A program made the translations under genes and the position numbers. The notes below the pieces were generated by a model. It saw only the letters and a list, made by a program, of their open reading frames with translations, had not been told where the DNA came from and searched no databases. A stretch of 5,609 bases of DNA, from the NCBI GenBank assembly GCA_002399225.1, contig DHDF01000121.1:1-5609 (forward strand). The letters are read 5' to 3'. Every line of letters starts with the position of its first letter. Positions within the stretch are counted from its first letter, which is position 1. Below, piece after piece: positions 1-5,609 of the stretch. The stretch comes from a bacterium UBA4883. GTDB lineage: Bacteria; Bacillota; Clostridia; Oscillospirales; Acutalibacteraceae.

Positions 1-214
1 ATTTGAAGCCGCCTTCTCCGCCGCCGCCCGTCACATGGACATGCTGGTCGATGTAACCTGGAATTGCGCTTGCGCCGTCTCCGTCGATCACTTCCGCATG
101 GGGAAACGGGTTCTCCAGCTTTCTGCCGATCTGCGCAATCTGGCCGTTGACAGTCAGAACGTCAGCCGGCTCTCCCTCTCCGTTAATACGTACGTTGCGA
201 ATCATTAAAATCAT
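1..214 (-). CDS. iadA: Isoaspartyl dipeptidase (beta-aspartyl peptidase), N-terminal part
   Basis: Only the first 71 codons are visible; the gene runs off the left edge. The enzyme is a cytoplasmic zinc metallopeptidase of the amidohydrolase superfamily that hydrolyses beta-aspartyl (isoaspartyl) dipeptides. The visible part begins with the small beta-sandwich strand pattern (RNVRINGEGEPADVLTVNGQ) and reaches the hallmark GYIDQHVHVTGGGGEGG at residues 53-69. By alignment from memory to E. coli IadA (H68, H70, E77), H58 and H60 are the first two metal ligands and E67 is the residue that contacts the substrate amino group. The glycine-rich GGGGE loop separates IadA from dihydropyrimidinases and allantoinases. 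The ATG at 214 is chosen because GGAAAGAAG (222-230) lies 7 nt upstream; an in-frame ATG at 205 is possible but its spacing is poor. It starts 21 nt after the DppF-type ATPase stop, so it is probably the next gene of the same operon. The distal metal ligands and bridging lysine lie outside the window, so an intact active site cannot be confirmed. Confidence 0.92.
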   Translation of the reverse strand, partial: MILMIRNVRINGEGEPADVLTVNGQIAQIGRKLENPFPHAEVIDGDGASAIPGYIDQHVHVTGGGGEGGFK

Positions 215-221
215 GAAAATA

Positions 222-230
222 CTTCTTTCC
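222..230 (-). promoter_or_regulatory. Ribosome-binding site of iadA
   Basis: The minus strand reads GGAAAGAAG, a moderate Shine-Dalgarno sequence. It is 7 nt before the ATG at 214 and 16 nt before the alternative ATG at 205, which decides for the upstream start. It lies wholly in the 21-nt gap after the preceding stop codon (236-238). Confidence 0.6.
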
Positions 231-235
231 GTTCT

Positions 236-1234
236 TTATTCTTTTTTGTTTTGTGGCTCACTATTGTTGTCATAGAGATGGCAGCAAACCCTGTGCCCCG
301 GCGAAACTTCCACCCAGTTAGGGGCAACATGCTTGCACTGTTCCATGCACTTCGGGCACCTCGTATGGAACTTGCATCCCGAAGGAGGATTCAGCGCGGA
401 CGGAATACTGCCCTGCAAAGCGGCCCGCTCTTTCCTCAGGTGCGGATTCGGGAGCGGAACCGCCGAGAGCAGCGCCTGGGTGTACGGGTGCATCGGATGC
501 TGATACAGGGAATCTTTATCGGCCATTTCGACAAAGCTGCCGAGGTACATTACGCCGACCCGGTCGCTGATGTGTTCCACCACGCTCAGGTCATGGGCGA
601 TGAAAATATAAGTCAGATTCATTTCCTTTTGCAGGTCGCTCATCAGGTTCAGCACCTGCGACTGGATGGACACATCCAGCGCGGAAACCGGCTCGTCGGC
701 AATGATCAGCTTGGGTTCCACCGCAAGGGCGCGGGCAATTCCGATTCTCTGCCGCTGCCCGCCGCTGAATTCGTGCGGATACCGGTTGGCATGATAGTCA
801 TCCAGCCCGACTTTCCGCAGCAGGGAAACCACCCGCTCGTCAATTTCTTCTTTTCCTTTGGCCAGATGGTGGATCAGCATCGGTTCGGCAAGAATGTTCC
901 GTACGGACATGCGGGGATTCAAGGAGGCGTAGGGATCCTGAAAAACCATCTGAATCTGTTTATGAATGTCCCGCATTTGGCGGTTGCTGTACTGAGTGAT
1001 ATCTTTACCATCGAAGTAAATCTTTCCGCCCGTGCTTTTTTCCAGACGGCAGATCACCTTGCTCAGCGTGGATTTTCCGCACCCGGACTCCCCCACAATG
1101 CCGAAAACTTCCCCCTCAAACACATCGAACGTAACGCCGTCCAGCGCTTTGACATAGGCGGTCTTGCCCAAAAGCCCGCCGTGAACCGGGTAATACGCCT
1201 TCAGATCTTCAACATGCAGCAGAACTTTCTTCAT
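236..1234 (-). CDS. dppF: Peptide ABC transporter ATPase, DppF/OppF type
   Basis: This is the second nucleotide-binding subunit of the dipeptide/oligopeptide-type importer (332 aa, normal for DppF/OppF). It sits on the cytoplasmic face, pairs with the DppD-type partner encoded upstream, and hydrolyses ATP to drive uptake. Residues, counted from the ATG at 1234, are: Walker A GESGCGKS 48-55, Q-loop Q99 (FQDPYASLNPR), signature FSGGQRQR 156-163, Walker B LIIADEP 176-182, and H-loop H214 (IAHDLS). All catalytic elements are present. The C-terminal oligopeptide-transporter extension (about 245-325) has HPMHPYTQALLSAVP and cysteines C287, C293, C300 and C317/C318. These match the positions that bind a 4Fe-4S cluster in Dpp-type ATPases. 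The ATG at 1234 is preferred because GGAGGA is 6 nt upstream. An in-frame ATG at 1240 overlaps the previous stop as ATGA but directly abuts the Shine-Dalgarno sequence. The open frame extends further upstream to 1345, but that part is inside the DppD gene and has no family similarity. The assignment is firm for family; the substrate is inferred from neighbours. Confidence 0.93.
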   Translation of the reverse strand: MKKVLLHVEDLKAYYPVHGGLLGKTAYVKALDGVTFDVFEGEVFGIVGESGCGKSTLSKVICRLEKSTGGKIYFDGKDITQYSNRQMRDIHKQIQMVFQDPYASLNPRMSVRNILAEPMLIHHLAKGKEEIDERVVSLLRKVGLDDYHANRYPHEFSGGQRQRIGIARALAVEPKLIIADEPVSALDVSIQSQVLNLMSDLQKEMNLTYIFIAHDLSVVEHISDRVGVMYLGSFVEMADKDSLYQHPMHPYTQALLSAVPLPNPHLRKERAALQGSIPSALNPPSGCKFHTRCPKCMEQCKHVAPNWVEVSPGHRVCCHLYDNNSEPQNKKE

Positions 1235-1236
1235 TT

Positions 1237-2232
1237 TCATTCCTCCGCTCCCTTGTGGCACAGCCAGCACCTGCTTTTGTGCCCCTCGCCAAGGTCGCAG
1301 AACTCCGGTTCCTCTCTGCGGCAGATGTCCATGGCGAAGCTGCATCTGGGGGCAAACTTACAGCCCTGCGGCATATATTTAGGATTCGGCACATTTCCAG
1401 GGATGCAGTCCAGCCGCTCCACATGCTCCCCAAGCCGGGGAATGGAAGCCAGCAGGCCTTTGGTGTAGGGATGCCCCGGATGGTCAAAGATGTCGAAGAC
1501 GCTGCCCGATTCCACCACACGGCCGCAGTACATCACGGCCACGTCGTCGCAGGTTTCCGCAACGACGCCAAGGTTATGGGTGATAAACAGCGTAGAGGTG
1601 CCCACCTCTTTTTTCAGGTGGTTCATCAGTTCCAGAATTTGAGCCTGAATCGTGACGTCCAGCGCGGTGGTCGGCTCATCCGCAATCAGTATTTTCGGTT
1701 TGCAGACCAAGGCCATGGCAATCATGACTCTCTGGCGCTGCCCTCCCGAAAGCTGGTAAGGATATTCGTCCAGAATCTGCTCGGCTCTGGGAAGCTCGAC
1801 TTTCTTCAGCATATCCAGCGTTTTGCTTCTTGCCTCGGCTTTTGAAATCTGCTGGTGGGCGAGAATCGCCTCCGTGATCTGCTTTCCGATTTTCATCACC
1901 GGATTCAGGCTGGTCATCGGCTCCTGAAAGATCATCGCAATCTGGCTGCCCCGCAGTTTCCGCTTGGTCTCTTCGCTGACATTGACGATATCTTTGCCGT
2001 CAAGCAGGATTTTGCCGTTTACGACTTTCCCTTTGGTTCCCATCAGCAGCCCCATCACGGACAAGGCCGTTACGCTTTTTCCGCTGCCGGATTCACCCAC
2101 AATGCCGAGGGTGGCCCCCTGCTTCAGAGTCAGGTTTACTCCGTCCACGGATTTTACAACGCCGTCGTCCGTAAAAAAATAAGTGCACAGATTCTCTATT
2201 TTTAGGATTGTCTTTTCCGATTGATCGCTCAT
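1237..2232 (-). CDS. dppD: Peptide ABC transporter ATPase, DppD/OppD type
   Basis: This is the first nucleotide-binding subunit of the importer (331 aa, typical DppD/OppD length), acting at the cytoplasmic face as a heterodimer with the DppF-type protein. Motifs are Walker A GESGSGKS 46-53, Q-loop Q103 ([10 protein letters not shown]), signature LSGGQRQR 161-168, Walker B with D185-E186 ([12 protein letters not shown]) and H-loop H219 (ITHNLG). The [16 protein letters not shown] stretch is typical of DppD/OppD, against DEPVSALDVSIQSQV in DppF. The C-terminal extension has [18 protein letters not shown] and a cysteine cluster (C291, C297, C304, C322) placed as in the 4Fe-4S-binding Dpp ATPases; C312 and C325 are extra. 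The ATG at 2232 is supported by AGGGG and GGAG upstream and by 12 nt spacing from the GsiD stop. In E. coli the Gsi transporter uses one fused double ATPase (GsiA); here the two halves are separate genes. The function is secure; the exact peptide is not shown by this subunit. Confidence 0.94.
   Translation of the reverse strand: MSDQSEKTILKIENLCTYFFTDDGVVKSVDGVNLTLKQGATLGIVGESGSGKSVTALSVMGLLMGTKGKVVNGKILLDGKDIVNVSEETKRKLRGSQIAMIFQEPMTSLNPVMKIGKQITEAILAHQQISKAEARSKTLDMLKKVELPRAEQILDEYPYQLSGGQRQRVMIAMALVCKPKILIADEPTTALDVTIQAQILELMNHLKKEVGTSTLFITHNLGVVAETCDDVAVMYCGRVVESGSVFDIFDHPGHPYTKGLLASIPRLGEHVERLDCIPGNVPNPKYMPQGCKFAPRCSFAMDICRREEPEFCDLGEGHKSRCWLCHKGAEE
1241..1246 (-). promoter_or_regulatory. 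Ribosome-binding site of the DppF-type ATPase gene
   Basis: GGAGGA on the minus strand lies inside the last codons of the upstream ATPase gene, just before its TGA (1237-1239). Its spacing is 0 nt to the ATG at 1240 and 6 nt to the ATG at 1234, so it favours the downstream start. The arrangement suggests coupled translation of the two ATPases. Confidence 0.75.
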
Positions 2233-2236
2233 ACTG

Positions 2237-2246
2237 CTCCGCCCCT
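2237..2246 (-). promoter_or_regulatory. Ribosome-binding site of the DppD-type ATPase gene
   Basis: The minus strand reads AGGGGCGGAG. Its first two bases are the last two of the GsiD stop codon TAG (2245-2247). GGAG is 4 nt and AGGGG is 9 nt upstream of the ATG at 2232. The overlap of stop and ribosome-binding site fits coupled translation. Confidence 0.5.
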
Positions 2247-3138
2247 ATTCGCTTAATTTGGGATCCAGCGCATCTCGCAGTCCATCGCCCAGCAGATTAA
2301 AGCTGAGCACGGTCAGAAAGATCGCCAGCCCGGGGAAAATGGCAACATGGGGCGCTGTGGACATATAGTTGCGCCCGTCGCTCAGCATCAGACCCCACTC
2401 CGGGGTCGGCGCCGAAGCCCCCATTCCGAGAAAGCTCAGACCGGACGCCGTCAGAATGGAAGTGCCGATCGACATGGTATACTGCACGATGATGTTCGGA
2501 ATTGCCCCCGGCAAAATGTACTTTGCCAGAATCCGGGAATCGCTCGCCCCCAGATTCCGCGCCGCCATGACATACACGCTTCTTTTCAGCTCCAGCGTGC
2601 TGCTGCGGACCAGCCGCGCAAAGGTCGGCGTTCCGAAAATGGCAACCGCAATTACCACGTTGTACAGGCCGGGCCCCAGGATGGCCACAATGGCAATTGC
2701 AAGGATCAGGCCCGGAAAGGCAAACAGAGTATCCCCGATCCGCATGATAATCTCGTCCAGGACTCCCCCGTAGTACCAGCCGATAAGGCCTAAGAACGTT
2801 CCCACAACCGCGGCGGTCGTAACGGAAACCAGCCCGACGGAAAGAGAAATCCGCGTACCGCACAGCACCCGGCTGAAGATATCCCTGCCGAACGCATCGG
2901 TTCCGAACAGATGCTTGAAAGACGGTCCGCACAGCACGTCCTGGTAACTGTACTGATTGATTTGATAAGGGACAACGTTGTAGCAAATGATGGCAAGGAC
3001 AGCCAGCAGCAGAATGAAGGTGCCGGCGGCCAGCGCTGTCTTCTGCTTTTTAAACTTCCGGATAAACTCATGAAACGGAGTCCGGATATCGGTTTTTTCA
3101 TCTTTTGTTTTGGTACTTTTCTGATCCAAACGATTCAT
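2245..3138 (-). CDS. gsiD: Peptide/glutathione-type ABC transporter permease, GsiD/DppC family
   Basis: This is an inner-membrane permease subunit (297 aa; E. coli GsiD is about 303) that forms the substrate channel with the GsiC-type partner. A charged N-terminal tail with RTPFHEFIRKFKKQ (19-32) resembles the GsiD tail. It is followed by a first membrane segment at about 35-54, the conserved GTDAFGRDIFSRVL (79-92), and further membrane segments near 98-121, 135-155, 157-176, 216-238 and 265-285. The EAA-type coupling loop that docks on the ATPase is at about 189-210 (AARNLGAS through ILP). The C-terminus LLGDGLRDALDPKLSE is characteristic of the DppC/GsiD branch. Recalled E. coli GsiD shares many local blocks (RDIFSRVL, LFAFPG, NVIIAVAIF, LSFLG, PTPEWG), favouring GsiD over DppC, although the families overlap. 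The ATG at 3138 has AAGGGAG (3149-3155) 10 nt upstream, just after the GsiC stop; the gap is 17 nt. Confidence 0.9.
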   Translation of the reverse strand: MNRLDQKSTKTKDEKTDIRTPFHEFIRKFKKQKTALAAGTFILLLAVLAIICYNVVPYQINQYSYQDVLCGPSFKHLFGTDAFGRDIFSRVLCGTRISLSVGLVSVTTAAVVGTFLGLIGWYYGGVLDEIIMRIGDTLFAFPGLILAIAIVAILGPGLYNVVIAVAIFGTPTFARLVRSSTLELKRSVYVMAARNLGASDSRILAKYILPGAIPNIIVQYTMSIGTSILTASGLSFLGMGASAPTPEWGLMLSDGRNYMSTAPHVAIFPGLAIFLTVLSFNLLGDGLRDALDPKLSE

Positions 3139-3148
3139 GGCACGGCTA

Positions 3149-3155
3149 CTCCCTT
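3149..3155 (-). promoter_or_regulatory. Ribosome-binding site of gsiD
   Basis: AAGGGAG on the minus strand begins directly after the GsiC TGA stop (3156-3158) and lies 10 nt before the GsiD ATG. It is a good match but at the long end of usual spacing. Confidence 0.5.
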
Positions 3156-4076
3156 TCAGCTCAGTTGTATCTCCGGATTTAATACCGCGTAGAGGATATC
3201 CACAATCAGGTTAATTAAAATAAAATGCAGGGAAAAGATCAAAATCAATGCCTGAACGCAGGGATAGTCCCTGGTATTGATGGAATCCAGAAGCAAACTG
3301 CCCAAACCGGGGTAAGCGAACACCGATTCGACAATGACCGAACCCCCAAGCAGAAAGCCAAATTGCAGACCTGCGACCGTAACGACCGGGATCAGAGCGT
3401 TGCGGAACGCATGCCGCCAGACCACCCGTTTTTCTTTGATTCCCTTTGCCCGCGCCGTGCGCACGTAATCCTCTTTCAGCACTTCTACAATGGAAGAGCG
3501 CGTGAAACGCGCAAGAACCGCCGCAATCCCGGCCCCCAGCGTAAACGACGGAAGGATCAGGCTTTTCCACGAATCGGCGCCGGTTGCCGGCAGGACTTTC
3601 AGATTGACGGAAAAAATAATGATGACAATAAATCCGATCCAGAACGAAGGCAGCGAAATGCCCGAAACGGCTACGGTCATTCCAGTGTAATCCTGCCAGT
3701 GAGAACGGTGGCGGCCGGACCAGACCCCGAGCAGGACCCCTACAATGGTACTCCAGATTAAGCTGGCCAAAGCCAGCGACATCGTCTTCCAGTACCGCTG
3801 GCCGATCTCATAGATCACCGGCCGTTTTGTCTGGATGGACGTTCCCAAATTCCCATGAAGCAGATGATTCATCCAGATTCCGTACTGAGCCAGCAGAGGC
3901 TTATCCAGCCCAAGCTGTTTTCGGATGGTTTCCACCGTCTGCTGTGAGGCTTCCGGACCAGCGGACAATCTTGCCGCATCACCGGGAATTAAATGAATAA
4001 ACATGAAGACAAAGATCGTCACCAGCAGAAGCGTGGGAATCATTCCAAGAATTCGTTTGACAACATAACGTAGCAT
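3156..4076 (-). CDS. gsiC: Peptide/glutathione-type ABC transporter permease, GsiC/DppB family
   Basis: This inner-membrane permease has 306 aa, the same length as E. coli GsiC as I recall it. It pairs with the GsiD-type subunit to form the import channel. A membrane segment at about 9-29 ends in the conserved HLIPGDAAR. A periplasmic domain follows (about 35-95, with the family motif IRKQLGLDKPLLAQY). Further membrane segments lie near 99-120, 134-156, 172-190, 228-250 and 274-296. The EAA-type ATPase-docking loop is at about 204-230 (YVRTARAKG through RNALIP). Blocks such as GADSW, ILPS.TLGA, ARFTR, LQFGFLLGGS and the end ILINLIVDILYA match GsiC better than DppB. The N-terminus MLRYVVKRILGMIPTL aligns with GsiC from residue 1, which supports the ATG at 4076 although its ribosome-binding site is weak: AAGG 3 nt upstream or GAGG 13 nt upstream. 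It follows the terminator-like hairpin by 35 nt. Confidence 0.92.
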   Translation of the reverse strand: MLRYVVKRILGMIPTLLLVTIFVFMFIHLIPGDAARLSAGPEASQQTVETIRKQLGLDKPLLAQYGIWMNHLLHGNLGTSIQTKRPVIYEIGQRYWKTMSLALASLIWSTIVGVLLGVWSGRHRSHWQDYTGMTVAVSGISLPSFWIGFIVIIIFSVNLKVLPATGADSWKSLILPSFTLGAGIAAVLARFTRSSIVEVLKEDYVRTARAKGIKEKRVVWRHAFRNALIPVVTVAGLQFGFLLGGSVIVESVFAYPGLGSLLLDSINTRDYPCVQALILIFSLHFILINLIVDILYAVLNPEIQLS

Positions 4077-4105
4077 TGGCCTTAACCCGCCTCTTTAAAA
4101 TATTT

Positions 4106-4142
4106 AAAAAACCAGCCTTATCGCAAGGCGCAATAAGGCTGG
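4106..4142 (-). terminator. Intrinsic terminator/attenuator between gsiB and gsiC
   Basis: A perfect 10-bp inverted repeat, CCAGCCTTAT (4112-4121) and ATAAGGCTGG (4133-4142), encloses an 11-nt loop in which CGC and GCG can add 3 more pairs. Read on the minus strand the stem is followed at once by six U residues (4106-4111) and then AU-rich sequence. On the plus strand no clean U-tract follows, so the element works for minus-strand transcription. It lies 76 nt after the gsiB stop and 35 nt before the gsiC start. Since the operon continues on the same strand, it probably gives partial termination or protects the gsiB mRNA 3' end, so that binding protein is made in excess of membrane subunits. 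Full termination with a separate downstream promoter is not excluded, but I see no convincing promoter. Confidence 0.85.
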
Positions 4143-4218
4143 ATTCTCTCTTCTGCGACCATGCAGACAGCCAATAAGAACAACTTCAGCACGCCAGACT
4201 GCCGGCTGTCCGAAGGAT

Positions 4219-5609
4219 TTATTTTACATATACGCCGTCTCTCATATAAACGGCTCCGTCCGGATAGATTCCAAGGTTCTTTACATGCTTTCCGGAGGCC
4301 CAGGTATTGAAGTCGTTTGCCAGTGCGATCGACGGGACCTGTTTCCAGAGGATATCCTGCGCCGTCGCATAAGCTGCTTTCCGCACGCTTGCGTCGGCGG
4401 AGGAAAGGCCTTTGGTAATGCAGGCTTCATAATCGGAATTGTCAAAGTAACTGTAGTCTGCACCGCCGAATTTTACGAACATGGTATTGGAGAAGCAGGG
4501 GCGCAGCGCCCAGTCCGCATCGCCGGTGGACGGAGACCATCCGCTGATCTCAATATCGTAGACCGCATCCGCTCCGTCACCTTTGAACCCGTCGATCTTC
4601 TGGTTCATCGTCGCCGTTTCCGTCGGCACCAGTTTCAGCTTGATCCCGATCTGCGCCAGCTGCTGCTGAATGAATTCGCCCATTTTGACAAACTCCGCCG
4701 TATTGCTGGAATAGGCCGTCAGATTCAGTCCGTTCGAATAACCGGCCTCCGCCATCAGTTTCTTGGCGTCGCTCAGATTGTAGGAAACCGCAGATTCCTG
4801 CTTGTAGTATTGAACTTTCGGAGCAATGAACGACGTTGCCGGGGATGCCATGCCGTTTTTCACGATTTTGCAAAAAGCCTCCCGGTTAACCGCCTCGTTG
4901 ATTGCCTGACGAACTTTCACATTGGAAAGGGCTTTCTTTTTCGTATTGAGGTTCAGGTAATCGACGACAATTCCCTCTGCGTCCTCAACGTCAATAGAAC
5001 TGTTTGCTTTCAGCGCGGCATAGGATTCCGTAGGAACCGGGAAAATGAAATCGGCGTCGCCGGACTGAATCATGGAAACTCTGGTGGCCGCTTCTTTGAC
5101 CGGTTTGAAAGTAATGGTGGAAAAACCTGCGTTGGAGGCAACCAGCGCTTTGCCGCCGCAGAGTTTCGCACTGTAGCCCCACCAGTTTTCATTTAAGGCC
5201 AGCTTTACATCCTGGCCGGGTTTCCACTCTACAAATCTATATTGCCCTGTTCCGACCGGATTGGAAGAACAGGCCTTTTCGCCCTTCTGAATTTGTTTGG
5301 GGCTCATCATGGAAGCTGCCGGGTGCGCCAGCGTGTTAACGAAAGCGCCAAAAGAGTATTTCAGGTCGACGCGAATGGTATAGTCGTCGATTTTCTCCGT
5401 CTTGTCAACCATCTTAAACAGGCCGTTTCTTCTTAAGCCAAGGCTCTGGTCGGAAAGTTTGTTCAGATTAGCAATGGCTGCATCGGCGTTCCAGGGGGTA
5501 CCGTCGGTGAAAGTAATGCCTTTTCTCAGTTTAATGGTGAACTGAGTTGCCTTGTCATTGGCCTGATAGCCGGTTGCAAGCATGTTGATGACTTTTCCGT
5601 CTTTGTCAA
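4219..5609 (-). CDS. gsiB: Peptide/glutathione-type ABC transporter substrate-binding protein, 5' end missing
   Basis: This is an extracytoplasmic solute-binding protein of the SBP_bac_5 (DppA/OppA/GsiB) family, which delivers peptide to the GsiC/GsiD channel. The window holds the last 462 codons; the frame continues past the right edge (DKDGKVIN before the first visible Met). The signal peptide or lipoprotein box and roughly 50-90 residues are absent, so the Met at 5583 is internal and not the start. Visible family blocks, numbered from the first full codon, are FTIKLRKGITFTDGTPWNA (about 23-41), FSAFxNxLAHPA-like FGAFVNTLAHPA (86-97), PVGTGQYRF (117-125), VRQAINEAVNRE (232-243), AEAGY (286-290), QQQLAQIGIKLKL (314-326) and SGWSPSTGDADWAL (355-368). 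The last block closely resembles the E. coli GsiB stretch GWSASTGEADWAL. The TAA stop is at 4219-4221 and the terminator-like hairpin follows. Ligand specificity cannot be read from sequence alone. A segment after NENWWGYSAK is longer than I recall in GsiB and contains a cysteine. Confidence 0.93.
   Translation of the reverse strand, partial: DKDGKVINMLATGYQANDKATQFTIKLRKGITFTDGTPWNADAAIANLNKLSDQSLGLRRNGLFKMVDKTEKIDDYTIRVDLKYSFGAFVNTLAHPAASMMSPKQIQKGEKACSSNPVGTGQYRFVEWKPGQDVKLALNENWWGYSAKLCGGKALVASNAGFSTITFKPVKEAATRVSMIQSGDADFIFPVPTESYAALKANSSIDVEDAEGIVVDYLNLNTKKKALSNVKVRQAINEAVNREAFCKIVKNGMASPATSFIAPKVQYYKQESAVSYNLSDAKKLMAEAGYSNGLNLTAYSSNTAEFVKMGEFIQQQLAQIGIKLKLVPTETATMNQKIDGFKGDGADAVYDIEISGWSPSTGDADWALRPCFSNTMFVKFGGADYSYFDNSDYEACITKGLSSADASVRKAAYATAQDILWKQVPSIALANDFNTWASGKHVKNLGIYPDGAVYMRDGVYVK

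Noticed and set aside
1235..1345. Upstream extension of the DppF-type ATPase frame to an ATG at 1345.
   Set aside because: The 35-37 extra residues lie inside the DppD-type gene, show no family similarity, and the strong GGAGGA site is just before the ATGs at 1240 and 1234.
251..1468. Plus-strand open frame of 405 codons opposite both ATPase genes.
   Set aside because: It is antisense to two genes with complete ABC ATPase motifs, has no recognisable domain, and its composition looks like the complement of coding sequence. No ribosome-binding site or promoter supports it.
2297..2986. Minus-strand 229-codon frame overlapping gsiD in another frame.
   Set aside because: The gsiD frame shows clear membrane segments and family motifs; this alternative frame has none.
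4098..4128. Possible promoter for gsiC: TTGCGA, 17-nt spacer, ATATTT on the minus strand.
   Set aside because: The -10 match is weak and the -35 lies within the terminator stem, so it is more simply explained as terminator sequence and AU-rich tail.
4166..4210. Inverted repeat GACAGCC (4166-4172) and GGCTGTC (4204-4210) in the gap after gsiB.
   Set aside because: Arms of 7 bp with a 31-nt loop and no U-tract can occur by chance; the hairpin at 4112-4142 is far stronger. It could still be part of a longer fold.
4285..5196. Plus-strand open frame of 303 codons opposite the binding-protein gene.
   Set aside because: It is a shadow of the conserved SBP_bac_5 coding sequence. The product is rich in R, H, F and G with no known fold.

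Overview
The window is one co-directional gene block on the minus strand. In transcription order (right to left) it holds the 3' part of a peptide-binding protein gene (gsiB-like), an intergenic intrinsic terminator or attenuator, two permease genes (gsiC-like, gsiD-like), two separate ATPase genes (DppD-type and DppF-type), and the first 71 codons of an isoaspartyl dipeptidase gene (iadA). No plus-strand gene is credible. No mobile element, CRISPR array, tRNA or rRNA was seen.

Layout: gsiB (4219-5609, 5' end outside the window) is followed by a 142-nt gap with a hairpin plus U-tract at 4106-4142. Then come gsiC (3156-4076), gsiD (2245-3138), the DppD-type ATPase (1237-2232), the DppF-type ATPase (236-1234) and iadA (1-214, 3' end outside the window). 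After gsiC every junction is 2-21 nt, and the ribosome-binding sites sit inside or just after the preceding stop codon. This is the picture of a translationally linked operon.

How the genes work together: the binding protein captures a peptide outside the membrane. The GsiC/GsiD heterodimer forms the channel, and the DppD/DppF ATPase pair drives import. IadA would then cleave beta-aspartyl (isoaspartyl) dipeptides in the cytoplasm. The permeases look closer to the E. coli glutathione importer GsiC/GsiD than to DppB/DppC. In E. coli the gsi genes follow iaaA, a different, Ntn-type isoaspartyl peptidase. The window therefore seems to pair the same transporter type with an unrelated enzyme of the same activity, and its substrate may be isopeptide-linked dipeptides.

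Organism: base composition near 50% GC, AGGAGG-like ribosome-binding sites, compact operon structure and separate ATPase genes fit a Gram-positive Clostridia-type bacterium (for example the Oscillospiraceae). This is a guess from style, not from a marker gene. The operon promoter is not visible; it should lie upstream of gsiB, beyond base 5609.
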